A stretch of DNA of 6,114 bases, taken from an uncultured Prevotellaceae bacterium (lineage in GTDB: Bacteria; Bacteroidota; Bacteroidia; Bacteroidales; Bacteroidaceae). Below are positions 1-6,114 of this stretch, piece by piece. The stretch lies in contig OMTC01000185.1 in assembly GCA_900313845.1 (NCBI GenBank), positions 1 to 6,114 on the forward strand, in the 5' to 3' direction. Made by a program: the position numbers and the translations under genes. Positions within the stretch are counted from its first letter, which is position 1; every line of letters begins with the position of its first letter. The notes under the pieces are model-generated. The model saw nothing but the letters and a program-made list of their open reading frames with translations, searched no databases and was not told where the DNA came from.

Positions 1-2784
1 TTCGTTGATGTTACCATCGTGGTTGATATCCTCATAGATGGCATCGCCACCCTTGAATTCATAAATAGCAGAGTTCGTGTTGTTGTCGTAACCAAATACC
101 ATTGGCACGGTGAGACCATACTTGTCAATCACCACATTGCCCTCTGCATCGCGAGCCACTGGAGCATTTGGACCACTCACGCCTGGCACTTCCTCTGGCG
201 AATACTTCGAGTACTGATAAACGCCCTTGTAGCGGAAGCCATAAATACTACCGAATGGGTTGTGCAACTGAACGCGGGTGAGGTAGCTACCATTGTTCTT
301 GTTGAATTCGCCGTTCAAGCTCTCTAAGATGGTTTCGTCCATCTCCATGATTTCGTTCTTGTTGTTCGCAAAGCTCAAGTTACCACTGATGGAGAACTTC
401 CCTGCCTTCACAATTTCGCGAGCATTGAGGTTCACTTCCCAACCATTGTTGCGCATACGTCCGTTGTTCTGAACGCTCAGGGTTGCAAAACCCGAAGAGG
501 AAGGAATGGCACGGTTATACATCAGGAGGTTCGTCTTGTTGTTCGTGTAGAGGTTGATGTCGGCAGTCAGTTTGTTGTTCAAGAAACCGAGGTCGAAACC
601 GATATTCCATGTTTCCTGGTCTTCCCACTGCAACATGTTCAAGCGGATGTTGCTCTGATAGATGGAAGAAGCCTGGTTATAGGCATCCGTGTTGGAATAC
701 TTCGAGAAATAGAGATACTCGCCACCTGGAGGCGAACCAACCTTACCCCATCCTGGACGAACGGAAAGCATCGTCAACCAAGGGAGCTTCTCCATGAATG
801 GCTCGTCGCTGGCGTTCCAACGGAAAGAGAGAGCAGGGAAGTTACCCCATCGGCGACTGTCACCAAACTTCGTCGTACCGTCTCTTCGGACGCTGAAGTC
901 GGCGATATACTTCCCCTTGTAGGCATAGTGAGCAGAGAAAGTCATATAAACGCTTCGCCACTGACCAGCACTCGTGCCCAAGCTGTTCACAACGCCATCG
1001 GCGGTGGTCGATTCAATCGTCCCCGTTGGCAAGTTGTAGATGCCACTCGATGCACCCTTCGACGTACCGCTGGTCAACTGGAACTGTCCCATCACCATCG
1101 CCGAATGGTCCTGATTGCGGAAGTGAGGAGTGAAAGTCATTCGGTGAGTCGTCGTCACGGCAGTACTCTTCGACGAACTGCTTGTGCTCTTGTTGTTGTC
1201 CGTAGCCGACCAACCCGTTGTCACGAGGCTCGATGGATAGTAGCTGTCGTTATATCTGTTATTAATACTAAAGAGAATCTTGCCTTCATACTTCAAGCGA
1301 TGGGAAGCATCGTCGGTACCGAGCAACTCGTAATGCAACTGGAATTCAGGCTGGATGGCATATTCAGAATCGTTGTTCTTTGCCTGATAAGCCAAAGCCA
1401 CAGGGTTCACCAGTCCGAGCTGATCGCTGCGGAGCTCGTTGCTCACGTTTGGAAGCATGTGGTAATAGTCTGGCAGGTTGTTGCCGTTCGCATCCTGCTC
1501 ATACACCGAGAGGTTTGGCATCTTCTGATAGGCAGTACCCAAGAGGTTGCCAGCGTTCCGCTCGTTCTTCGTGTAGGTCATGTTGAAATCCGTCACCACC
1601 TTGATACGGTTGCTCACAAAATAGTCGAGAGCCACACGAGTCGTGAAACGGTTCAAGCGCTGTTCAAGCACCGTACCTGTCTGCGTATCCCAACCACCAT
1701 CCCAACCACCCGACACACGGAAGTTGGCTTTCTCACCACCACCCGAAATCGTCACGTAGTGCTTCTGCAACAAACCGTTCTTGATCACCTCCTTCCGCCA
1801 GTCGGTGTTGTTGTTAAACATTTCATATTCCGAGAAAGAAGGGTCGTAGTTGAATTCCACGATGTTGCTCGCTGCATCCGAAAGCAACGGATTGTAGTAA
1901 GCCTCCTTCATCAGCATCGTATATTGGTCACCATTCAGCATGCGCATACCTGCAGGCTGGTGAGTGAGGGTCGTGCGGTAGGAATAGCTCACACGAGTCT
2001 TACCACGCTGACCACGCTTCGTCTTGATTTCTATCACACCATTCGCACCCTGAGAACCCCAAATGGCAGTACCCGCTGCATCCTTCAGCACCGTGATCGA
2101 GGCTATATCGTCGGGATTCACATTCAGCAGCTCCGACCACTGGTCCTCACTCGCATTCGCATAGTCGAAATTGTCGTTGTTGTCCGTCTCGAAGATATTA
2201 CCATTCACCACAATCAACGGGTTCGCGTTACCATTGATGGTGCTCACACCACGCAAGCGCATCTGAGAACCCGAACCGAGGTTACCCGAAGTGGCAACGA
2301 TGTCGAGACCTGCGATACGGCCCTGCAATGCCTCGTCAACGGACGTCACACCCAGTCCCTCGAATTCCTTCGCATCGATCGTTTGGTGAGCGATGGAAAG
2401 CTCACGCTCAGGAATGGCAAGACCACTCGACTGCACCACCTTCTTCGCCTGAATCACCACGTCGGTCAACTGCGTGCTACTGCGCATGCGGATTTTGTAG
2501 GTCGTTCCCTTGATAGGAATAGTCTGAGTGACATAACCAATATACGAGATACGAAGTCTATGCTTAGGATTCACAATCTTGAAGGAGAAATTACCATTGA
2601 TATCGGTCACGGCATGTGCCACGATACGCTGCTGCTCGTCAATCTCCACCACGTTTGCCATCATCAAAGGTTCTATGTCATCCTCCACAGTTCCATGAAT
2701 CATCGTTCCTGATGTCTGCGCGAAAGCATTCACGCATCCGCCAGCAAGCAATGTGATAAGTAGGAATAATTTATGTAGTTTCAT
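1..2784 (-). CDS. SusC/RagA-family TonB-linked outer-membrane transporter, C-terminus cut by window edge
   Basis: The frame is open for 928 codons from ATG at 2784 to base 1, with no stop. Residues 1-22 form a signal peptide ending AFA before Q23 (signal peptidase I type). Residues about 27-100 fit a carboxypeptidase-regulatory-like domain (GTVEDD, then TDINGNFSF and RISYIGY). A TonB-box-like LTDVVIQA follows at 106-113. The plug domain runs about 120-258, with LQGRIAGLDI, MRLRGVSTINGN and the family hallmark KDAAGTAIWGSQGANGVI at 234-251. Barrel hallmarks include RDGTTKFG (634-641), EDQETWNIGFDLGFLNN (about 721-737), PFGSIYGFRYKGVYQYS (843-859) and a DINHDGNINE segment at the left edge, which usually lies well before the C-terminus. 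Family members are commonly about 1000 residues or more, so the missing part is probably 100-200 residues. Known role: TonB-energised import of glycans or peptides across the outer membrane, paired with a SusD lipoprotein. It is the second gene of an operon behind the FAS1 lipoprotein. The substrate is unknown. The plug signature has W and Q where most relatives have Y and R. Confidence 0.97.
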   Translation of the reverse strand, partial: MKLHKLFLLITLLAGGCVNAFAQTSGTMIHGTVEDDIEPLMMANVVEIDEQQRIVAHAVTDINGNFSFKIVNPKHRLRISYIGYVTQTIPIKGTTYKIRMRSSTQLTDVVIQAKKVVQSSGLAIPERELSIAHQTIDAKEFEGLGVTSVDEALQGRIAGLDIVATSGNLGSGSQMRLRGVSTINGNANPLIVVNGNIFETDNNDNFDYANASEDQWSELLNVNPDDIASITVLKDAAGTAIWGSQGANGVIEIKTKRGQRGKTRVSYSYRTTLTHQPAGMRMLNGDQYTMLMKEAYYNPLLSDAASNIVEFNYDPSFSEYEMFNNNTDWRKEVIKNGLLQKHYVTISGGGEKANFRVSGGWDGGWDTQTGTVLEQRLNRFTTRVALDYFVSNRIKVVTDFNMTYTKNERNAGNLLGTAYQKMPNLSVYEQDANGNNLPDYYHMLPNVSNELRSDQLGLVNPVALAYQAKNNDSEYAIQPEFQLHYELLGTDDASHRLKYEGKILFSINNRYNDSYYPSSLVTTGWSATDNNKSTSSSSKSTAVTTTHRMTFTPHFRNQDHSAMVMGQFQLTSGTSKGASSGIYNLPTGTIESTTADGVVNSLGTSAGQWRSVYMTFSAHYAYKGKYIADFSVRRDGTTKFGDSRRWGNFPALSFRWNASDEPFMEKLPWLTMLSVRPGWGKVGSPPGGEYLYFSKYSNTDAYNQASSIYQSNIRLNMLQWEDQETWNIGFDLGFLNNKLTADINLYTNNKTNLLMYNRAIPSSSGFATLSVQNNGRMRNNGWEVNLNAREIVKAGKFSISGNLSFANNKNEIMEMDETILESLNGEFNKNNGSYLTRVQLHNPFGSIYGFRYKGVYQYSKYSPEEVPGVSGPNAPVARDAEGNVVIDKYGLTVPMVFGYDNNTNSAIYEFKGGDAIYEDINHDGNINE

Positions 2785-2791
2785 ATTTCTG

Positions 2792-2797
2792 CACCTT
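2792..2797 (-). promoter_or_regulatory. Ribosome binding site of the SusC-type gene
   Basis: AAGGTG on the minus strand lies 7 bases before the ATG at 2784, inside the 15-bp gap after the TAA of the FAS1 gene. It matches the anti-Shine-Dalgarno sequence well. It fixes the SusC start and supports translation of both genes from one mRNA. The first gene lacks an equally good site. Confidence 0.75.
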
Positions 2798-2799
2798 AT

Positions 2800-5337
2800 T
2801 TATTTATGATAGTCTAATGCACCGTCAATCTGATGAACCACAGCATACGAACTGGTATAGATGTTCTGGGCACTCGGAGCGCTGGCGCTGTCGTACTGGT
2901 ATTCGCGAGCCATCAGGTTGTAGAGGCCACCAGCTGTCTGCACGCTGTGCTTCACGCCCGCTTCATCCACAATCGAGATGCCACTGTTGTCGTACGTCAC
3001 GTCCAACTTGTGATAACTCAAGTTATCTTCCAACACTTCGTAGGCAGCCGTCTCGTAGTTGGCATTGTCTGCACCCATACCGATTAAGACAGAGTTATCC
3101 ATGATGTGGTAACGGATGAATTTCTCAATCACGTGCGTCAAGCTGTCTGCCAGCTCTTCGTCCTCTTCTTCATCCACCTGTTCCCATGTAGGCAACTTAC
3201 CCTCAGCAATCAACTTCTGGATGGCATCGTTCGTAGGAACGAACACCGAGTAGTTGAAGGTGTTGAACAAGTTGATGTTCGTGCCACCACAAGCATGGCG
3301 GTCGGTACCTATCACGTGAGTCGTCTCGAAGAACGAGCTACCCTGCATCAGGTTGTAGAACGCAGAGAATTCCTCATGTTCCGAAAGAATATCGGCAACA
3401 GTCTTGCGTGTAGAGAGCATAGGTTCTGCATCGAGCACGTAGGTGCGTCCGTTACCTTCCACACTCTCGTCGAAGAAGTTCGAAACAGGAACCACAGTTC
3501 CCTTCGTCTTTTGGTCGCTACCTTCCACGGTCATACCCTTGTCGCGAGCCGAAGCGTTGTTCACCTTGATCATGCCGCCACCCTTCGTCTTGTAATAGGT
3601 GTTTCCGTCTTCCACGTCGCCAATGATGATGTGGGTGTTGAGGATGTCCTCCAGTCGGTTGATAATCTGATTGTAGGAAGCCTCGCTGATAGAGTCAGTC
3701 ACCTCACCCGTCTCCACGTTGTAGTTCCAAATGGAAGCCCACACCTTCTCGCGCTCAGTCTGAGCCTCAGGCTTGAGGTGGAAACGGAAGAGTTGCGTAT
3801 TAGCCTTTCCGAACGAACAAGGGTCGATGTATTCCAACAGCGCGTTGTTCGAAGGGATGAAGAAACTATAGAATGAGTTCTGGGAATTGAGATATACCTC
3901 ATAACCCAACTGCTCAATACCCCAATAGATGATACCCATCGTCTCCTCGTTCACCAAAGCAGGGAACGAAACGGAAATGTATGCCACTGGGTTGAATACC
4001 TTGTTGGTGAAATAAACGGCACCATTACATGCGATGGCAACGCTATCCACGTCCTCCACCTTGATGCCCAATTCATCGTTGGCATCGTTGAGCACGGTGT
4101 TGAACTTGCTTGGAACGGAATTCACGAAGGAGTTGAGCATGCTCACGTTGAGCATCTTCTCAATCACACCGTCAGGCACGTTTTCCCAACTGCCATAGCG
4201 GTCCTTCAATGCCTTGCCTGCACCTTCGTGCCAATATCTTTCCAATGCCTCGTCGCTTGGAACAATCATCACACCCATGTTCTCTTGCAATGCCACGTTG
4301 GTAGCAATACCCGCATTGGTCTGAGAATAGAACTGGTTCCATCCTGGGTCGAACTTCAGCGTTCCGTTCACAGGACCTTCCTGAGGTGTGAGCAGCAAAG
4401 CAGTTCCGCCCTGAGAGCGCTGGGAGAAATAGCTCTTCTGGAACACGGAATCCACGTTTGTGCCATAGAGTCGATTGTACTCGCGCGTCACGACGTCACC
4501 TGCGTAATAAGGTGCGCAATAGCGGTCGAGCAACTTCGAGTACCCCTGTGAGTTCTTTGTGGTACGAATCAGTTCTGCCATATTCTGAAGCGGAGTAACC
4601 ACCTCAGCCATCTTGTGGATGAAGCCATTCGAGCACTTGATGTTCTGCTCCTCCATGATGATACCATTCACGTCGGCATCACCTGGCTTGCGGTCGCGCT
4701 TGAAATTGAACAGGAAGTCCACATCATCGTTGGTGATGAGCTGGTTGTTCAGGAACATCTCAATGAAGTGAATCATTGGAGGTGTCGTAGCGTCCATCAT
4801 CACTGGGATGGTCTTGTTCTGGTCGCGATAGTACTGCCAGTATGGAGTCTCAGGCATAGCCGATGGAGCCACGAGAGGAATGGAGTCGTACTCCGACTGA
4901 CTGGTCAATCGACGCATACAGTCACCCTCTGTAGGACCTTCCGAACTGGACAGGTAAGCAACCTGACAGGAGTTGTTAATCATGCTTCCATAGAGAAGCA
5001 ATTTCTTCTGGGCAAGAGTAAGCCCTTCGTAACTGCTCACGCCCCACTTGTTCTGCTTGAAGAAGCGAGCATAAGCATTGTCATCAGCCACGAACAGAGT
5101 CTTGCTACCCGTCTTCGAAAGGACAGGAGCATAACCCAAGTCGTCGATGAGTCGCACCGTGTTGGTATAGTTGCCATTGCTCTTCAGGTAGTCGTAGATG
5201 CTTGAACCGAGCCAATCAGGATCCTCTTTTCCAAGAGTGTAACCCTCTTCGCACGAAGTCATCACGAACGCTGAAGCAATCACAAGGGACAGGATAGCCA
5301 ACAGTGTCGATTTGCGTTTTCTTTTGCAAAGGTTCAT
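2800..5337 (-). CDS. Fasciclin (FAS1)-repeat surface lipoprotein, 845 residues
   Basis: The chosen ATG at 5337 places a lipoprotein signal at the N-terminus: a basic stretch KRKRK, a hydrophobic run LLAILSLVIASAFV, and MTSC with the lipidated Cys at residue 29. Acidic residues follow (EEG), resembling the Bacteroidetes surface-export signal. The in-frame ATG at 5409 would add 24 polar residues ahead of the signal and is less likely. Four FAS1-like repeats are visible by their core strand motif: TLFVADDNAY (80-89), GVMIVPSDEAL (355-365), YSFFIPSNNALL (490-501) and YSVFVPTNDAI (696-706). The last repeat is the most canonical, with KFIRYHIMDNSVLI (739-752) and the closing YAVVHQIDGAL (831-841). 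Repeats 1 and 2 are divergent with long insertions. FAS1 domains are extracellular adhesion or protein-interaction modules and are not enzymatic. This gene leads the operon and sits 15 bp before the SusC-type gene, so a role as a surface partner of the transporter or in attachment is inferred. The ligand is unknown. Confidence 0.93.
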   Translation of the reverse strand: MNLCKRKRKSTLLAILSLVIASAFVMTSCEEGYTLGKEDPDWLGSSIYDYLKSNGNYTNTVRLIDDLGYAPVLSKTGSKTLFVADDNAYARFFKQNKWGVSSYEGLTLAQKKLLLYGSMINNSCQVAYLSSSEGPTEGDCMRRLTSQSEYDSIPLVAPSAMPETPYWQYYRDQNKTIPVMMDATTPPMIHFIEMFLNNQLITNDDVDFLFNFKRDRKPGDADVNGIIMEEQNIKCSNGFIHKMAEVVTPLQNMAELIRTTKNSQGYSKLLDRYCAPYYAGDVVTREYNRLYGTNVDSVFQKSYFSQRSQGGTALLLTPQEGPVNGTLKFDPGWNQFYSQTNAGIATNVALQENMGVMIVPSDEALERYWHEGAGKALKDRYGSWENVPDGVIEKMLNVSMLNSFVNSVPSKFNTVLNDANDELGIKVEDVDSVAIACNGAVYFTNKVFNPVAYISVSFPALVNEETMGIIYWGIEQLGYEVYLNSQNSFYSFFIPSNNALLEYIDPCSFGKANTQLFRFHLKPEAQTEREKVWASIWNYNVETGEVTDSISEASYNQIINRLEDILNTHIIIGDVEDGNTYYKTKGGGMIKVNNASARDKGMTVEGSDQKTKGTVVPVSNFFDESVEGNGRTYVLDAEPMLSTRKTVADILSEHEEFSAFYNLMQGSSFFETTHVIGTDRHACGGTNINLFNTFNYSVFVPTNDAIQKLIAEGKLPTWEQVDEEEDEELADSLTHVIEKFIRYHIMDNSVLIGMGADNANYETAAYEVLEDNLSYHKLDVTYDNSGISIVDEAGVKHSVQTAGGLYNLMAREYQYDSASAPSAQNIYTSSYAVVHQIDGALDYHK

Positions 5338-5436
5338 GTTAGTTGTTGATTTTATATTCTGGTTAATTTCTCTTTCGTCGTTAGTCAAAAAAGCGGCGTT
5401 AGAATGCATTTCCGTAGGGGCAAACTAATTCCGATG

Positions 5437-5444
5437 CAAAATTA
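5437..5444 (-). promoter_or_regulatory. Bacteroidetes-type -7 promoter element for the FAS1-SusC operon
   Basis: TAATTTTG on the minus strand matches the TAnnTTTG consensus of the Bacteroidetes primary sigma factor exactly. It would place transcription start near 5430, giving a leader of about 90 bases to the ATG at 5337. No clear TTTG is seen at the usual 19-21 bp upstream, so the promoter may depend on an activator, which could bind the dyad just upstream. The call rests on motif and position only. Confidence 0.5.
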
Positions 5445-5471
5445 CAAAGTAAAAATCAATCCGTTTTCACG

Positions 5472-5505
5472 AATTGTAACACGCTTTTTCTAAAATGTTA
5501 CATTT
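5472..5505. promoter_or_regulatory. Inverted repeat GTAACA-N14-TGTTAC, possible regulator site
   Basis: The 10-base arms AATTGTAACA (5472-5481) and TGTTACATTT (5496-5505) are inverted repeats with one mismatch, separated by 14 bases. The half-site centres are about 24 bp apart, roughly two helical turns. The dyad lies about 28 bp upstream of the -7 element, around -40 to -75 from the inferred start, a normal position for an activator dimer. A third GTAACA lies at 5540-5545. I cannot name the regulator. A chance AT-rich dyad is possible. Confidence 0.4.
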
Positions 5506-5665
5506 CCTTAAATTCCCTGTCTGAACATCTATTGTTTTTGTAACATCCCAACAATTTTGGTCGAATCCATCGCATTTTCTCTTCACTCAAGAAGCAATGC
5601 GTAGATGTGTCATTGTCCCATCTTTCATCTGTTTAATCGCATAGGATAATAACGAACTAAAAGGC

Positions 5666-5951
5666 TTCGAACATGCTGACACTCTTCTTTGATTATGCTG
5701 GCACTATTCTATGTTTTTACTAAACTTGCCCTTTGATTCAACTGAGCTTTTCCTTTGATTCAACTGAAACACCGAGCCCTCAACGTTAACACGGCGAAGG
5801 CTCGTTATCGAAACGCCGAAGGCTCGTCATTTCGATAACGAGCCTTCGGCAACTAGTTGAATCCAAAGGATTGGTTCAGTCAATCCAAAAATTTCCTTCT
5901 GATAATCCTCTAAAATGCTGTAGTAAATCCAAACAAGCGCTTCAAACAATT
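5666..5951. repeat. Degenerate array with a 22-bp step, about 13 units, motif inverting across the centre
   Basis: Split from 5666 in steps of 22, neighbouring units keep matching in register. ATGCTGACACT (5673) recurs as ATGCTGGCACT (5695). CCTTTGATTCAACTGA recurs exactly at 5730 and 5752. CGAAGGCTCGT recurs exactly at 5795 and 5817. AATCC occurs at 5860, 5882, 5904 and 5926. The motif drifts along the array: TTTGATT-type on the left, CGAAGGCTCG in the middle, AATCCAAA-type on the right. The right-hand type (AGTTGAATCCAAA) is the reverse complement of the left-hand type apart from one added base. There are no unique spacers of CRISPR type and no coding frame. The function is unknown; a decayed minisatellite or a MITE-like element is the simplest reading. 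Confidence 0.6.
5793..5850. repeat. Strong inverted repeat with an alternative inner stem
   Basis: Arms 5793-5813 and 5830-5850 pair at 20 of 21 positions (one mismatch, 5794 with 5849), leaving a 16-base loop. The loop contains a second copy of the left arm, GCCGAAGGCTCGT (5815-5827), which pairs perfectly over 13 bases with 5838-5850. The two stems compete for the same right arm. No U-tract follows on either strand, so it does not look like a simple terminator. It sits at the centre of the 22-bp-step array. Confidence 0.75.
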
Positions 5952-5964
5952 CCCATGAAGCGCT
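5936..5964 (-). terminator. Intrinsic terminator of the upstream minus-strand gene
   Basis: On the minus strand, AGCGCTTCA and TGAAGCGCT form a perfect 9-bp stem around an 11-base loop. It starts 6 bases after the TAA at 5973-5971 and is followed by T-rich TTGTTTGGATTT. The position directly behind a stop codon supports transcription ending here, separating that gene from the FAS1-SusC operon. Confidence 0.7.
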
Positions 5965-5970
5965 GTGACG

Positions 5971-6114
5971 TTATGGTAGTTTGTTCATATCCGCAGCTGT
6001 GTAGTTGTCCATGCGAAGGCGATAGCGCATCAGGTCCTCTAACTTGAACTTCGCAGGACGGTAGCCATCTGGAAGTGGGAGTTTGGAGAACTGCTGGAAA
6101 TAGAGGACGCAGGC
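5971..6114 (-). CDS. C-terminal end of an unidentified protein, 47 residues visible
   Basis: The minus-strand frame is open from the right edge to TAA at 5973-5971, and the rest of the gene lies beyond the window. The visible end includes FQQFSKLPLPDGYRPAKF and LEDLMRYRLRMDNYTAADM, and finishes NKLP. The composition is that of a normal soluble protein, with basic and aromatic residues and no membrane segment. I do not recognise the family. The frame running straight to a stop followed by a terminator hairpin supports a real gene end. It shares its strand with the FAS1-SusC operon but is separated from it by the terminator and more than 600 bp. Confidence 0.65.
   Translation of the reverse strand, partial: ACVLYFQQFSKLPLPDGYRPAKFKLEDLMRYRLRMDNYTAADMNKLP

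Larger units (their letters stand above)
5338..5970. other. Gene-free intergenic region, about 630 bp
   Basis: No convincing coding frame is visible here on either strand. From right to left it holds the terminator of the upstream gene, a 22-bp-step repetitive block with a central inverted repeat, an AT-rich segment with a GTAACA/TGTTAC dyad, a TAATTTTG promoter element, and a leader of roughly 90 bases before the FAS1 gene. Between the repeat block and the dyad (about 5506-5665) I see only a third GTAACA (5540-5545) and a weak stem, CGCATT at 5571-5576 with AATGCG at 5596-5601. The composition is clearly more AT-rich between 5400 and 5560 than in the genes, as expected for a promoter region. 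Confidence 0.8.

Noticed and set aside
19..327. A 102-codon plus-strand frame at the left edge
   Set aside because: It is antisense to the barrel part of the SusC-type gene, whose frame is continuous and motif-bearing. Its product is low in complexity and has no motif.
928..2712. A 594-codon plus-strand open frame opposite the SusC-type gene
   Set aside because: It lies codon-on-codon against the SusC frame, where a plus-strand stop needs TTA, CTA or TCA in SusC. Those codons occur in the first 25 SusC codons (the frame ends at the TCA of Ser25) but are avoided afterwards. The product is rich in R, H, V and T with no family motif, while the minus strand has full SusC hallmarks.
2733..2784. 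Lipoprotein reading of the SusC signal peptide (LLAGGC)
   Set aside because: The cysteine at residue 17 is followed by VNAFAQ, a good signal peptidase I site, and SusC-type barrels are not lipoproteins.
3106..5205. Plus-strand frames of 256, 107 and 196 codons opposite the FAS1 gene
   Set aside because: The 256- and 196-codon frames (3106-3876, 4615-5205) sit in the same codon-on-codon register and have the same cause, avoidance of TTA, CTA and TCA in a strongly biased gene. None shows a ribosome binding site or recognisable domain.
5571..5601. Short stem CGCATT/AATGCG in the mid-intergenic region
   Set aside because: Only six pairs around a 19-base gap in AT-rich sequence, so chance is a sufficient explanation.
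5793..5850. Second terminator for the upstream gene
   Set aside because: There is no T-tract after the stem on either strand, and a better terminator lies directly behind the stop codon at 5936-5964.
5666..5951. CRISPR array
   Set aside because: The units are 22 bp end to end with no unique spacers, the repeat itself drifts, and no cas gene is visible.

Overview
The window looks like chromosomal DNA from a Bacteroidales bacterium, most likely Prevotella-like. The evidence is a SusC/RagA-type TonB-dependent transporter, a surface-type lipoprotein with fasciclin (FAS1) repeats, and a promoter element of the Bacteroidetes TAnnTTTG type. The genus is an inference, because no rRNA or other marker gene is present. 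All three genes seen lie on the minus strand, so the window reads biologically from right to left.

From right to left, 6114-5971 holds the last 47 codons of a gene I cannot identify. It ends in TAA and is followed 6 bp later by a convincing intrinsic terminator (5964-5936). Next is a gene-free stretch of about 630 bp (5970-5338). Its distal half (about 5951-5666) carries a degenerate pattern with a 22-bp step. The motif drifts along the array and appears in inverted orientation on the two sides of a strong central inverted repeat (5793-5850). Its proximal half is AT-rich and carries a GTAACA/TGTTAC dyad (5472-5505) and a TAATTTTG -7 element (5444-5437). These probably drive the operon downstream.

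The operon starts with an 845-residue lipoprotein containing four FAS1-like repeats (5337-2800). After a 15-bp gap with a good ribosome binding site comes a SusC/RagA-family outer-membrane transporter (2784 to the left edge), of which 928 residues are visible and the C-terminus is missing. A SusD-type partner normally follows SusC and would lie beyond the left edge. The inferred picture is an outer-membrane import or attachment system in which the SusC barrel works with surface lipoproteins, the first being the FAS1 protein. The substrate cannot be told from this window.

Long plus-strand reading frames opposite both large genes, including one of nearly 600 codons, are codon-bias shadows and are not annotated. 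The most unusual item is the 22-bp-step palindromic array in the intergenic region.
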